From Bacteroidales bacterium (lineage in GTDB: Bacteria > Bacteroidota > Bacteroidia > Bacteroidales > S143-33): a DNA stretch of 5,592 bases. Below, piece after piece: positions 1-4,995 of the stretch (positions are counted from its first letter, which is position 1; each line of letters starts with the position of its first letter). The stretch covers positions 1-5,592 of the forward strand of contig JALWNS010000166.1 of NCBI GenBank assembly GCA_027083655.1, given 5' to 3'. The notes beneath the pieces were generated by a model. It searched no databases, was not told the DNA's origin, and saw only the letters and a list, made by a program, of their open reading frames with translations. The position numbers and the translations under genes are program-made.

Positions 1-881
1 AAGATAGGGTGCACTACTGCATTAACATCCTCAGTATCAGGAGAATATTTCCCATTAATAGCAGCATGGGCTTTAGATGCCAGTATTAAAAACTGTGATG
101 CCCGTGGTCCCGCTCCCCAGTTCAAATACTTATTTGTCCACGGATGTGCCAACTTTGTATTTGGCCGTGTCCGCGCCACTATCTTTACTGCATAATTTAA
201 CACGGTGTCGCTTACAGGCATTTCCCTTCGTATCAATTGTTGGTAATATAGTATTTCATCTGCAGTAAGGATTTGGTCCAGCGATACATCATCATGTTCT
301 GTAGTCGAGGCTATTTTTAATTCTTCTTCAAAACTTGGATAATCTAAAACAATATTAAACATAAACCTGTCAAGCTGCGCTTCTGGCAAAGGGTACGTAC
401 CTTCCTGTTCTATTGGGTTCTGTGTGGCAAGGACAAAAAAAGGTTCATCCAACTTATAACGAATACCAGAGACTGTTACTGCTTTTTCTTGCATTGCTTC
501 CAATAAAGCTGATTGTGTCTTTGGGGGGGTACGGTTTATCTCATCTGCCAGAATTATATTGGCAAATATAGGTCCTTTTATAAATTTAAATTTGCGGTTC
601 TCATCCAGAATCTCGGATCCAATTATATCCGAAGGCATCAAGTCTGGTGTAAATTGGATTCTTTTGTACTTTAACCCTAAAATACGGGCTAAAGTATTAA
701 CTATTAATGTTTTCGCCAAACCAGGAACACCTAACAATAAGACATGACCTCCACAAAGTATGGATGTTAGTACATGATGGACAACTTCTTCCTGGCCAAT
801 AATAACTTTATGTATTTCTGACTCAAAATGGTTAAACTTTTGCTTCAGGTTGTCAATAGCCTCTGTTTTGTCTTTATACAT
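1..881 (-). CDS. MoxR-family AAA+ ATPase, C-terminus cut by the window edge
   Basis: The frame is open from an ATG at 879-881 to the window edge, giving 293 codons without a stop. Family members are usually about 310-340 residues, so only the last few dozen residues are missing. All core AAA+ elements are visible: Walker A GVPGLAKT (51-58), Walker B ILADE (110-114), sensor 1 ATQNP (152-156), the LDRF stretch after EGTYPLPEAQ (170-173), and sensor 2 GAGPRAS (256-262) in the start of the lid domain. MoxR ATPases act as cytoplasmic chaperone-like machines. They often sit beside genes for DUF58 and von Willebrand factor A (VWA) proteins, and they promote assembly or metal activation of partner complexes. 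The downstream partners would lie left of this window, so the specific role is unknown. The short leader before the ATG has no Shine-Dalgarno sequence. A run of seven C on the coding strand (complement of 522-528) encodes Thr-Pro-Pro and leaves the frame intact. Confidence 0.93.
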   Translation of the reverse strand, partial: MYKDKTEAIDNLKQKFNHFESEIHKVIIGQEEVVHHVLTSILCGGHVLLLGVPGLAKTLIVNTLARILGLKYKRIQFTPDLMPSDIIGSEILDENRKFKFIKGPIFANIILADEINRTPPKTQSALLEAMQEKAVTVSGIRYKLDEPFFVLATQNPIEQEGTYPLPEAQLDRFMFNIVLDYPSFEEELKIASTTEHDDVSLDQILTADEILYYQQLIRREMPVSDTVLNYAVKIVARTRPNTKLAHPWTNKYLNWGAGPRASQFLILASKAHAAINGKYSPDTEDVNAVVHPI

Positions 882-931
882 CTTTCAAAGCGCATTAATT
901 CTTCATAAAAATAAAAAAGAATTTTCGTTCA

Positions 932-960
932 CAAAAAATAGAAAAAATTTTTATCTCAAA
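932..960 (-). promoter_or_regulatory. Candidate promoter of the MoxR-family gene
   Basis: On the minus strand TTTG (957-960) is followed after 16 bases by TATTTTTTG (932-940). This resembles the Bacteroidota TTTG / TAnnTTTG pair, but the spacer is short and there is one extra T before the final G. It lies about 50 bases upstream of the ATG, back to back with the tRNA-Ser promoter. It is a guess by similarity in a very A/T-rich stretch. Confidence 0.3.
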
Positions 961-961
961 T

Positions 962-992
962 TTTGCAATTTAGAGGTAATATTATATTTTTG
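962..992 (+). promoter_or_regulatory. Bacteroidota-type promoter of tRNA-Ser
   Basis: TTTG at 962-965, a 19-base spacer, then TATTTTTG at 985-992 give an exact match to the TTTG-N19-TAnnTTTG consensus of the Bacteroidota primary sigma factor. Transcription would begin near 997, about 20 bases before the tRNA 5' end at 1020, which suits a short processed leader. Confidence 0.75.
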
Positions 993-1019
993 CCCTCGCA
1001 AAAACGTTCTGCTAAACAT

Positions 1020-1106
1020 GGAGAGGTGGCCGAGTGGTCGAAGGCGGCGGTCTTGAAAACCGCTGTGGGCGGAAGCCCACCGGGGGTTCGAATCCCTCCC
1101 TCTCCG
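1020..1106 (+). tRNA. tRNA-Ser(UGA)
   Basis: This is a class II tRNA. The acceptor stem is a perfect 7-bp pairing of GGAGAGG (1020-1026) with CCTCTCC (1099-1105), followed by discriminator G at 1106. The anticodon stem GCGGT/ACCGC (1047-1051, 1059-1063) encloses loop CTTGAAA with anticodon TGA at 1054-1056, reading UCA and related Ser codons. The long variable arm GTGGGC-GGAA-GCCCAC, typical of Ser, Leu and bacterial Tyr tRNAs, spans roughly 1065-1080. The T arm carries TTCGAAT (1087-1093) on a 5-bp stem with one G-T pair. The 3' CCA is not encoded; the next bases are CAG. Confidence 0.97.
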
Positions 1107-1114
1107 CAGATTTT

Positions 1115-1145
1115 TTTGTAAATAAGAAAAAATTGCTTACCTTTG
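1115..1145 (+). promoter_or_regulatory. Bacteroidota-type promoter of tRNA-Pro
   Basis: TTTG at 1115-1118, a 19-base spacer and TACCTTTG at 1138-1145 match TTTG-N19-TAnnTTTG exactly. The predicted start near 1150 is only a few bases before the tRNA-Pro 5' end at 1157. The -33 TTTG is the end of the T7 run (1111-1117) that directly follows tRNA-Ser. The same bases may therefore act as a U-tract for the upstream gene and as a promoter box for the downstream one. Confidence 0.78.
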
Positions 1146-1156
1146 CAACCGCCGTC

Positions 1157-1231
1157 CGGGGTGTAGCGCAGTCCGGTTAGCGCGCCTGCTTTGGGAGCAG
1201 GAGGTCCCGAGTTCGAATCTCGGCACCCCGA
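1157..1231 (+). tRNA. tRNA-Pro(UGG)
   Basis: The acceptor stem CGGGGTG (1157-1163) pairs with CACCCCG (1224-1230), with discriminator A at 1231. The C1-G72 first pair is typical of bacterial tRNA-Pro. The D stem is GCGC/GCGC. The anticodon stem CCTGC/GCAGG (1185-1189, 1197-1201) holds loop TTTGGGA with anticodon TGG at 1192-1194. The T loop is TTCGAAT on stem CCGAG/CTCGG. CCA is not encoded; the next bases are CAA. Confidence 0.97.
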
Positions 1232-1232
1232 C

Positions 1233-1264
1233 AAAAGCCGGCTCACAAAGAGTCGGCTTTTTTT
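1233..1264 (+). terminator. Intrinsic terminator after tRNA-Pro
   Basis: AAAAGCCGGCTC (1233-1244) pairs with GAGTCGGCTTTT (1250-1261) in a 12-bp stem containing one G-T pair. The loop is ACAAA, and a T run continues to 1264. The hairpin starts two bases after the tRNA 3' end, so it ends the tRNA transcript. The A run on its left side could also let it work weakly on the other strand. Confidence 0.87.
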
Positions 1265-1424
1265 ATTCCTTAAAAAAATTGCGACCTATACCTTAAAAAT
1301 ATCTCCCGACATTTAAGCCTAGAATTATTCTATTCCAAAACCGGTCATGGTCAAAACGGAGTCATTAGAAATTAATTTAACCCTCATAGAAGGATTAAGG
1401 CAAGGAAAAACAGAAATGGCTGTC
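1265..1424. other. Intergenic stretch without a supportable gene
   Basis: This 160-base A/T-rich interval lies between the tRNA terminator and the convergent end of the STAS-like gene. Frames on both strands are short and have no recognisable protein character. I see no promoter pair matching the consensus seen elsewhere in the window. The only structure is weak hairpins near 1377-1398 and just past the stop codon at 1425, which may end the leftward transcript. Confidence 0.5.
1377..1398 (-). terminator. Weak candidate terminator of the STAS-like gene
   Basis: Read on the minus strand, TTAATCC and GGGTTAA can form a 7-bp stem with one G-T pair around an 8-base loop. It lies about 27 bases past the stop codon at 1425. 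The following sequence is only moderately T-rich and the stem has few G-C pairs, so this is a weak call. Confidence 0.25.
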
Positions 1425-1838
1425 TCATGTTTTACTTATCCAACGGATTGCCTCTTCAAAAGATTTGAACATTTTTCTCTCAGGCTCGCTATAAGCATCT
1501 TTGGCATGGGCAACAAGGTTCTCCATGAATATAGATGTATTGGCTTCTGTCGGGAAAATATACGCTATTTTTTTTATGCCTAAATTGATATACTTCGGAG
1601 ATATATTTTCGACAGTCCACTTGTATAAGCTAGAAGTGGGAGGATAAACAGCATCAGTGCCATCATGTACGAGAAATCTTGGTTTTAATTCTTCTACAAA
1701 ACTGTGGGCTAAGATCATTTCAGCCTTATACTCTGAAACAGATAACTCATAAATAGCGTCTTTCCAACGGATGACAAGCACCTTGTCCTTTGTATCAAAC
1801 AGAATTTCATAGTATTTATTTACTGCGACTAACTCCAT
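1425..1838 (-). CDS. Small STAS/SpoIIAA-like protein of unknown function
   Basis: The frame encodes 137 residues from the ATG at 1836-1838. It can be extended five codons to a TTG at 1853, but the ATG is preferred because the protein then opens directly with a beta-strand-like segment (MELVAVNKYYEILFD). The pattern alternates hydrophobic strands with amphipathic helices. It ends with GIKKIAYIFPTE followed by a segment like FKSFEEAIRWISKT. That closing 'Phe-x-Ser-x-Glu-Glu-Ala-x-x-Trp' pattern is what I associate with the small STAS/SpoIIAA-like single-domain proteins common in Bacteroidota. No signal peptide or membrane segment is visible, so it is probably cytoplasmic. The domain assignment rests on eye comparison, and no function is claimed. 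It follows the HIT gene on the same strand with a terminator hairpin between them. I could not find a convincing promoter of its own, so it may depend on read-through. Confidence 0.72.
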   Translation of the reverse strand: MELVAVNKYYEILFDTKDKVLVIRWKDAIYELSVSEYKAEMILAHSFVEELKPRFLVHDGTDAVYPPTSSLYKWTVENISPKYINLGIKKIAYIFPTEANTSIFMENLVAHAKDAYSEPERKMFKSFEEAIRWISKT

Positions 1839-1858
1839 AGCTTTAATCTTCAAAAATT

Positions 1859-1897
1859 AAAGAAAAGAGACTATCACGGCTTAGCTATGATAGTCTC
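1859..1897 (-). terminator. Intrinsic terminator of the HIT-family gene
   Basis: GAGACTATCA (1867-1876) and TGATAGTCTC (1888-1897) form a perfect 10-bp stem around an 11-base loop. On the minus strand it is followed by TTTTCTTT, while the plus-strand side lacks a T run. This makes it a leftward terminator located 34 bases past the HIT stop codon. It ends about 20 bases before the ATG of the next gene. Confidence 0.8.
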
Positions 1898-1931
1898 ATA
1901 AAATGATTAATTATTTGCAAAGGGCTGTTTA

Positions 1932-2348
1932 TTACGATTTAACCGTAATATCCTCTGGTATATAGCGTTTAATGCGTTCTGCTATATCCATAAATTGCTC
2001 CTCACTGAGCTTCATTTTCGGAGCTACAATACATACCTGCGGCTCACTCTTAAATGGAACGAGATGAATATGTGCATGTGGCACCTCTGTTCCTACTACC
2101 ATAACACCTACACGCTTGCATTCAATAGCCTGGTCCAGTGCACGTGCTACCTTCTTGGCAAAGACCATCATCTCTGCCAATAAGTCATCCTCAAGGTCAA
2201 AGAGATAATCAATTTCTTGCTTAGGAATAACCAATGTATGCCCCTCGGCAACAGGATTAATGTCCAGAAAAGCTAAAAATTTATCGTTTTCTGCTACCTT
2301 ATAAGCAGGTATCTCTCCCTTCACTATCTTTGTAAAAACTGATGCCAT
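1932..2348 (-). CDS. HIT-family protein (histidine triad nucleotide-binding hydrolase/transferase)
   Basis: The gene encodes 138 residues from an ATG at 2346-2348, within the usual size range for bacterial HIT proteins. The N-terminus (FTKIVKGEIPAYKV, then FLAFLDINPVAEGHTLVIPK at 24-43) is the typical nucleotide-binding half. The histidine triad HAHIHLV lies at 91-97 with H91, H93 and H95. By family knowledge the middle His is the nucleophile in nucleoside phosphoramidate or dinucleotide cleavage. The segment before the triad reads VVGTEVP rather than the N-x-G-x-x-A/G-x-Q-x-V pattern of classical HINT proteins, so substrate preference may differ. The protein is probably a soluble homodimer. 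It lies directly downstream of greA on the same strand, an arrangement I recall from other Bacteroidota, but a strong terminator and a possible promoter separate the two genes. Confidence 0.93.
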   Translation of the reverse strand: MASVFTKIVKGEIPAYKVAENDKFLAFLDINPVAEGHTLVIPKQEIDYLFDLEDDLLAEMMVFAKKVARALDQAIECKRVGVMVVGTEVPHAHIHLVPFKSEPQVCIVAPKMKLSEEQFMDIAERIKRYIPEDITVKS

Positions 2349-2386
2349 GGTTTAATTTTTTTGCCCTAATTTAATTATTTATCAAA

Positions 2387-2416
2387 AAAAAGTAAAGCGC
2401 TAAGTTTTACAACAAA
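2387..2416 (-). promoter_or_regulatory. Candidate promoter of the HIT-family gene
   Basis: On the minus strand TTTG (2413-2416), an 18-base spacer and TACTTTTT (2387-2394) resemble TTTG / TAnnTTTG with the final G missing. It lies just past the greA terminator and about 40 bases before the HIT ATG. The A/T-rich background makes a chance match possible. The palindromic core AGCGCT lies inside the spacer. Confidence 0.38.
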
Positions 2417-2473
2417 AAAATAAAAAAGGAACGTCCGTTGGACGTTCCACAAACCCTAAAACATAAAGCGCTA
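2393..2473. repeat. Two copies of TAAAGCGCTA flanking the greA terminator
   Basis: The decamer TAAAGCGCTA occurs at 2393-2402 and again at 2464-2473, in the same orientation and 71 bases apart, with palindromic core AGCGCT. The first copy lies in the spacer of the possible HIT promoter. The second lies between the greA stop codon and its terminator. They could be binding sites or coincidence. Confidence 0.4.
2413..2448 (-). terminator. Strong intrinsic terminator of greA
   Basis: GGAACGTCC (2428-2436) and GGACGTTCC (2440-2448) form a perfect 9-bp, G-C-rich stem with a 3-base loop. Read leftwards, it is followed by six T, an A and seven T. It begins about 40 bases after the greA stop codon and should strongly separate greA from the HIT gene. 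Confidence 0.9.
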
Positions 2474-2489
2474 TGACACTTACACTTTA

Positions 2490-2969
2490 CTAAATTGAAA
2501 TATCAAGGATTTCAAACTCCAATAGTCCTGCGGGCACTTTAATCTGGACTTGGTCTCCTTTTTTCTTGCCAAGCAAGCCCTTAGCTATAGGTGTATTGAC
2601 AGATATTTTCCCCGTTTTGAAATCGCCTTCATTCTCTGGTACTATAGTATATTCAATAATCTGTCCGGTTTTAAGATTCTTTAGCTTTACTTTGTTCATT
2701 AGATTTACAGTATCACTATTAATCTGTGATTCATCAATAACACGAGCATTACGGATTCGGGCTTCGAGCTCGGCAATCTTAATTTCGAGCATAGCCTGTG
2801 CCTCCTTGGCAGCATCATATTCTGCATTCTCTGAAAGGTCGCCCTTGTCACGAGCCTCTGCAATTTGCTGTGAAATTTTTTTTCTCTCTACTGTGGTTAA
2901 ATATTCGAGCTCTTTTTTCATTTTTTCCAGCCCTTCCTTTGTGACGTAATATGGCTTGTTATTTGACAT
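2490..2969 (-). CDS. greA: Transcription elongation factor GreA
   Basis: The protein has 159 residues, against 158 in E. coli. GreA binds in the secondary channel of RNA polymerase and stimulates cleavage of backtracked RNA so that elongation resumes. The N-terminal antiparallel coiled coil (about 8-80) carries the signature ARDKGDLSENAEYDAAKEAQ (39-58). Its tip acidic pair D44 and E47 corresponds to D41 and E44 of E. coli GreA, which coordinate the catalytic Mg2+. The C-terminal FKBP-like domain (about 87-159) has the typical PIAKGLLGKKKGD stretch. The start ATG at 2967-2969 follows an A-rich leader without a Shine-Dalgarno sequence, and an extra MSNNKPYY N-terminus precedes the conserved helix. 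Upstream lie a perfect Bacteroidota promoter and, inside the predicted leader, a terminator-like hairpin. A strong terminator follows the gene. Confidence 0.98.
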   Translation of the reverse strand: MSNNKPYYVTKEGLEKMKKELEYLTTVERKKISQQIAEARDKGDLSENAEYDAAKEAQAMLEIKIAELEARIRNARVIDESQINSDTVNLMNKVKLKNLKTGQIIEYTIVPENEGDFKTGKISVNTPIAKGLLGKKKGDQVQIKVPAGLLEFEILDISI

Positions 2970-2997
2970 AAGCTTGTTTTTTATTTTTGTTATTATT

Positions 2998-3041
2998 ATA
3001 AAAACAAATCCCCGCCAACTGGTATAACTCAGTGGCAGGGA
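2998..3041 (-). terminator. Terminator-like hairpin between ychF and greA, inside the predicted greA leader
   Basis: Read leftwards, TCCCTGCC (3034-3041) pairs with GGCGGGGA (3009-3016) with one G-T pair. The stem extends by ACTG/CAGT (3030-3033 with 3018-3021) across one bulged base. The loop is 8 bases, and TTTGTTTTTAT follows. It terminates ychF transcripts in the expected place. Because the greA promoter lies upstream of it, it should also form about ten bases into the greA leader RNA and could attenuate greA. Confidence 0.78.
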
Positions 3042-3054
3042 CTTAATTCTTGTG

Positions 3055-3085
3055 CAAAGATAAGTTTTTTATACAAAAAAGCAAA
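3055..3085 (-). promoter_or_regulatory. Bacteroidota-type promoter of greA
   Basis: On the minus strand TTTG (3082-3085), a 19-base spacer and TATCTTTG (3055-3062) match TTTG-N19-TAnnTTTG exactly. The -33 box begins one base past the ychF stop codon. Transcription should start near 3050, giving greA a leader of about 80 bases that contains the hairpin at 3009-3041. Confidence 0.78.
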
Positions 3086-3086
3086 A

Positions 3087-4178
3087 TCATTTACTAACAT
3101 TAAACCTGATATGCAAAATATCACCTTCCTGGACAACGTAATCCTTGCCCTCCAGGTAAAACTTGCCTGCTTTCTTTACCTCCTGCTCAGAGCCATACTT
3201 GATAAAATCATCATAATGCATCACCTCTGCACGGATAAAACCACGTTGAAGGTCTGAATGTATAACACCTGCCGCCTCCGGAGCTGTAGCGCCACGGCGT
3301 ATTGTCCATGCGCGTATCTCCTTGGGGCCCACGGTAAAGAATGTTTGCAGGTCCAGTAGCCTGTATGCTGCAGCAATAAGACGGTTAACACCTGACTCTG
3401 TCAGGCCTGCATCCTTGAGGAATTCCCCGCGATCCTGCGGGTCTAGCTCTGCTATCTCTGCCTCCAGGCGTGCAGCTATTACTATCACCTCAGACTGTGG
3501 ATCATTCTCTTTAACCCATTGTTCTAATGCCTTGCTATACTCATTACCTGTAGCAGCTGAAGCATCGTCCACATTTGCCACGTAAAGAACCGGTTTCATT
3601 GTCAGGGGGAAAAGCTCCATCAGTATCTCCCGCTCATTGTCTTTTAGCTCTAGCGTACGGAGGTTCTGAAAGTTCTCCAGATGCTCTTTTGCCTTTTTGA
3701 GCACCTCAACTTGTTTCTGAAGGCTTTTGTCTCCGAACTTGGCTTTTTTCTCAATTTTTTCCAGTCGCTTCTCAATGGATTCCAGGTCCTTCTGCTGTAG
3801 CTCAATATTGAGAGTCTCTATGTCTTTGACCGGATCCACATCTCCTTCTTCGCGTGGCACATTAGGATCATCAAAGCAACGCACCACGTGCACCAGGGCG
3901 TCCACGTTGCGGATATCGTTTAGGAATGAGCTTCCAGAACGGCCACTACCCTGGCGTAAGCCCGGTATGTCAACAAATTCTATCGTTGTATGAATGATTT
4001 TTTCCGTGGGCTGCAATTTGGCAAGCTCATAGAGGCGCTGGTCTGGCACACGGGCAGTGCCATAATTTGATTTGGTTGCAAACCCTAGACCTGCTTCGGC
4101 CTTTGTATCTGAGAAACAGTTAAATATCGTAGTCTTTCCACTATTGGGCAGTCCGACTATTCCTACTTTTAGTGCCAT
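3087..4178 (-). CDS. ychF: Divergent YchF/OLA1-type P-loop NTPase (Obg family)
   Basis: The protein has 363 residues, the full YchF length. YchF/OLA1 proteins are ribosome-associated NTPases that prefer ATP, with roles in translation and stress. The G1 loop is GLPNSGKT (9-16), where E. coli has GLPNVGKS. G3 is DIPG (70-73), and G4 is NVDD (202-205). A charged coiled-coil insertion spans about 128-172. The C-terminal TGS-type domain (about 276-363) is well conserved, including VGPKEIRAWTIRRG and YLEGKDYVVQEGD. The G domain is unusual. The switch I hallmark NFPFCTIEPN is absent. The region after DIPGL is about three residues shorter and lacks KGASKGEGLGN. By eye alignment Arg109 occupies the place of E. 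coli His114, a residue important for ATP hydrolysis. It may be a YchF paralogue or a clade-specific variant. The start ATG at 4176-4178 fits the family N-terminus (MALKVGIVGLP). It has its own promoter overlapping the end of the upstream gene. Confidence 0.92.
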   Translation of the reverse strand: MALKVGIVGLPNSGKTTIFNCFSDTKAEAGLGFATKSNYGTARVPDQRLYELAKLQPTEKIIHTTIEFVDIPGLRQGSGRSGSSFLNDIRNVDALVHVVRCFDDPNVPREEGDVDPVKDIETLNIELQQKDLESIEKRLEKIEKKAKFGDKSLQKQVEVLKKAKEHLENFQNLRTLELKDNEREILMELFPLTMKPVLYVANVDDASAATGNEYSKALEQWVKENDPQSEVIVIAARLEAEIAELDPQDRGEFLKDAGLTESGVNRLIAAAYRLLDLQTFFTVGPKEIRAWTIRRGATAPEAAGVIHSDLQRGFIRAEVMHYDDFIKYGSEQEVKKAGKFYLEGKDYVVQEGDILHIRFNVSK

Positions 4179-4203
4179 ATTCCCATTAATTTTTTAAACC
4201 ACG

Positions 4204-4233
4204 CAAAGTTAATCATTTTTTCAAATTAGCAAT
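4204..4233 (-). promoter_or_regulatory. Probable promoter of ychF
   Basis: TAACTTTG (4204-4211, minus strand) is an exact TAnnTTTG box. An ATTG (4230-4233) lies 18 bases upstream, one mismatch from TTTG. The -7 box begins right after the stop codon of the upstream membrane-protein gene, with the -33 box inside that coding region. The predicted start near 4199 gives a leader of about 20 bases. Confidence 0.6.
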
Positions 4234-4914
4234 TGCCAGTATAACACCTAGAATTATTCCCAGAATTGCAGCATTAAGAATACGGAACTGCTCGGGAAAA
4301 AGGAAATTTATCGTCTGTGCCGGTATCCAGAAAAGGGGTATTGTCTTCTTAAACACAAAATCCCATTGCACCTTCCAGTTCATTGTAGTTATAATTTGCC
4401 CTACTGGTATCGGGGTAATCAGGGAACGAAGGCTACCATTTAGCATTGAAATATGAATGTCTGTAATCTTGTGGATAGTCATAAACACAGGGGCAAACAT
4501 TGTATTGAGGAACAGGCTAATGAGAAAGGCTATCAAGACCTTATTCCACGACATAGGTCCTGCAAGGACCTCACCAGCGTTCTCAATACCAAGCACAGAT
4601 GAGCTAAAGCCAATAGTACCATGGGCAAAAATGTCAAAAGCAATCTTTATAAAAACACCAAGAAATCCCCACACAACGGCATGAGGCAGGATGCCAAAAT
4701 TCTTTTTAAAATACTTGCCTGTTTGTATCCTTATCCCCAACAGCTCTCCCATTGTAGCCAGAATAGCAAACTTTACAAAGGCAGTAAGCAAAGGGTAACG
4801 GGCATTCATACCACTGACCGGGTCAAAGATAAAATCATAAGCCTCGCGCCACAAAATAAAAGGCAAGAATATAGAAATCAGAACAATACCAAAAATAATG
4901 TCTTGCTTTTTCAT
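4213..4914 (-). CDS. Polytopic membrane protein resembling the Mpv17/PMP22 family
   Basis: The gene encodes 233 residues from the ATG at 4912-4914. The open frame extends further upstream to 5172, but that part is the antisense shadow of the divergent permease gene and is not coding. Hydrophobic segments lie at about 6-22, 41-61, 75-97, 124-147 and 212-229, predicting an inner-membrane protein with five or so spans. The C-terminal pattern W-I-P-A-Q-x-x-N-F-x-x-P-x-x-F-R-I (196-212) resembles the Mpv17/PMP22 signature W-P-x-x-Q-x-x-N-F-x-x-V-P-x-x-x-R. It is followed by the usual final helix. Mpv17 proteins are best known from eukaryotic organelles, bacterial members are little studied, and no substrate can be inferred. 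Its promoter is uncertain: the best site is TATTTTCG at 4929-4936 (one mismatch) without a clear -33 box. No terminator separates it from ychF, whose promoter overlaps its 3' end, so read-through into ychF is likely. Confidence 0.8.
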   Translation of the reverse strand: MKKQDIIFGIVLISIFLPFILWREAYDFIFDPVSGMNARYPLLTAFVKFAILATMGELLGIRIQTGKYFKKNFGILPHAVVWGFLGVFIKIAFDIFAHGTIGFSSSVLGIENAGEVLAGPMSWNKVLIAFLISLFLNTMFAPVFMTIHKITDIHISMLNGSLRSLITPIPVGQIITTMNWKVQWDFVFKKTIPLFWIPAQTINFLFPEQFRILNAAILGIILGVILAIANLKK

Positions 4915-4960
4915 GGAGTTTTTGACGGCGAAAATAACAGGTTTTACCGAGATGAAAAAA

Positions 4961-4991
4961 TTTGTTTCTCCCAGAGGCTTTAATAATTTTG
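4961..4991 (+). promoter_or_regulatory. Bacteroidota-type promoter of the TauE/SafE gene
   Basis: TTTG at 4961-4964, a 19-base spacer and TAATTTTG at 4984-4991 match TTTG-N19-TAnnTTTG exactly. Transcription should begin near 4996, about 22 bases before the ATG at 5018. The site decides the start codon, because the two in-frame upstream ATGs (4913 and 4952) would not be in the RNA. Confidence 0.78.
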
Positions 4992-4995
4992 TTAA

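Noticed and set aside
77..747. Short rightward open frames within the MoxR-family gene
   Set aside because: They are antisense to a continuous leftward frame that contains every AAA+ motif in order.
956..1246. 96-residue leftward open frame across both tRNA genes
   Set aside because: It is the antisense of the two tRNAs. Stretches such as CRDSNSGP and GEGGIRTPG are the familiar false proteins produced by translating tRNA genes backwards.
1308..1347. Minus-strand reading MTGFG, reminiscent of the YicC N-terminus
   Set aside because: The frame hits a stop codon two residues later and nothing further matches. Five residues are not evidence of a gene remnant.
1347..1583. 78-residue rightward open frame overlapping the STAS-like gene
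   Set aside because: Most of it is antisense to the better-supported leftward gene. It has no promoter match and no protein-family character.
3009..3041. tRNA-like phrase GGTATAACTCAGTGGCAG between greA and ychF
   Set aside because: It resembles a tRNA D-arm, but no acceptor, anticodon or T arm can be placed around it. The stretch is explained by a terminator hairpin.
2566..3993. Several Ser-rich rightward open frames within greA and ychF
   Set aside because: They are antisense shadows of strongly supported genes, with composition typical of reverse-strand translation.
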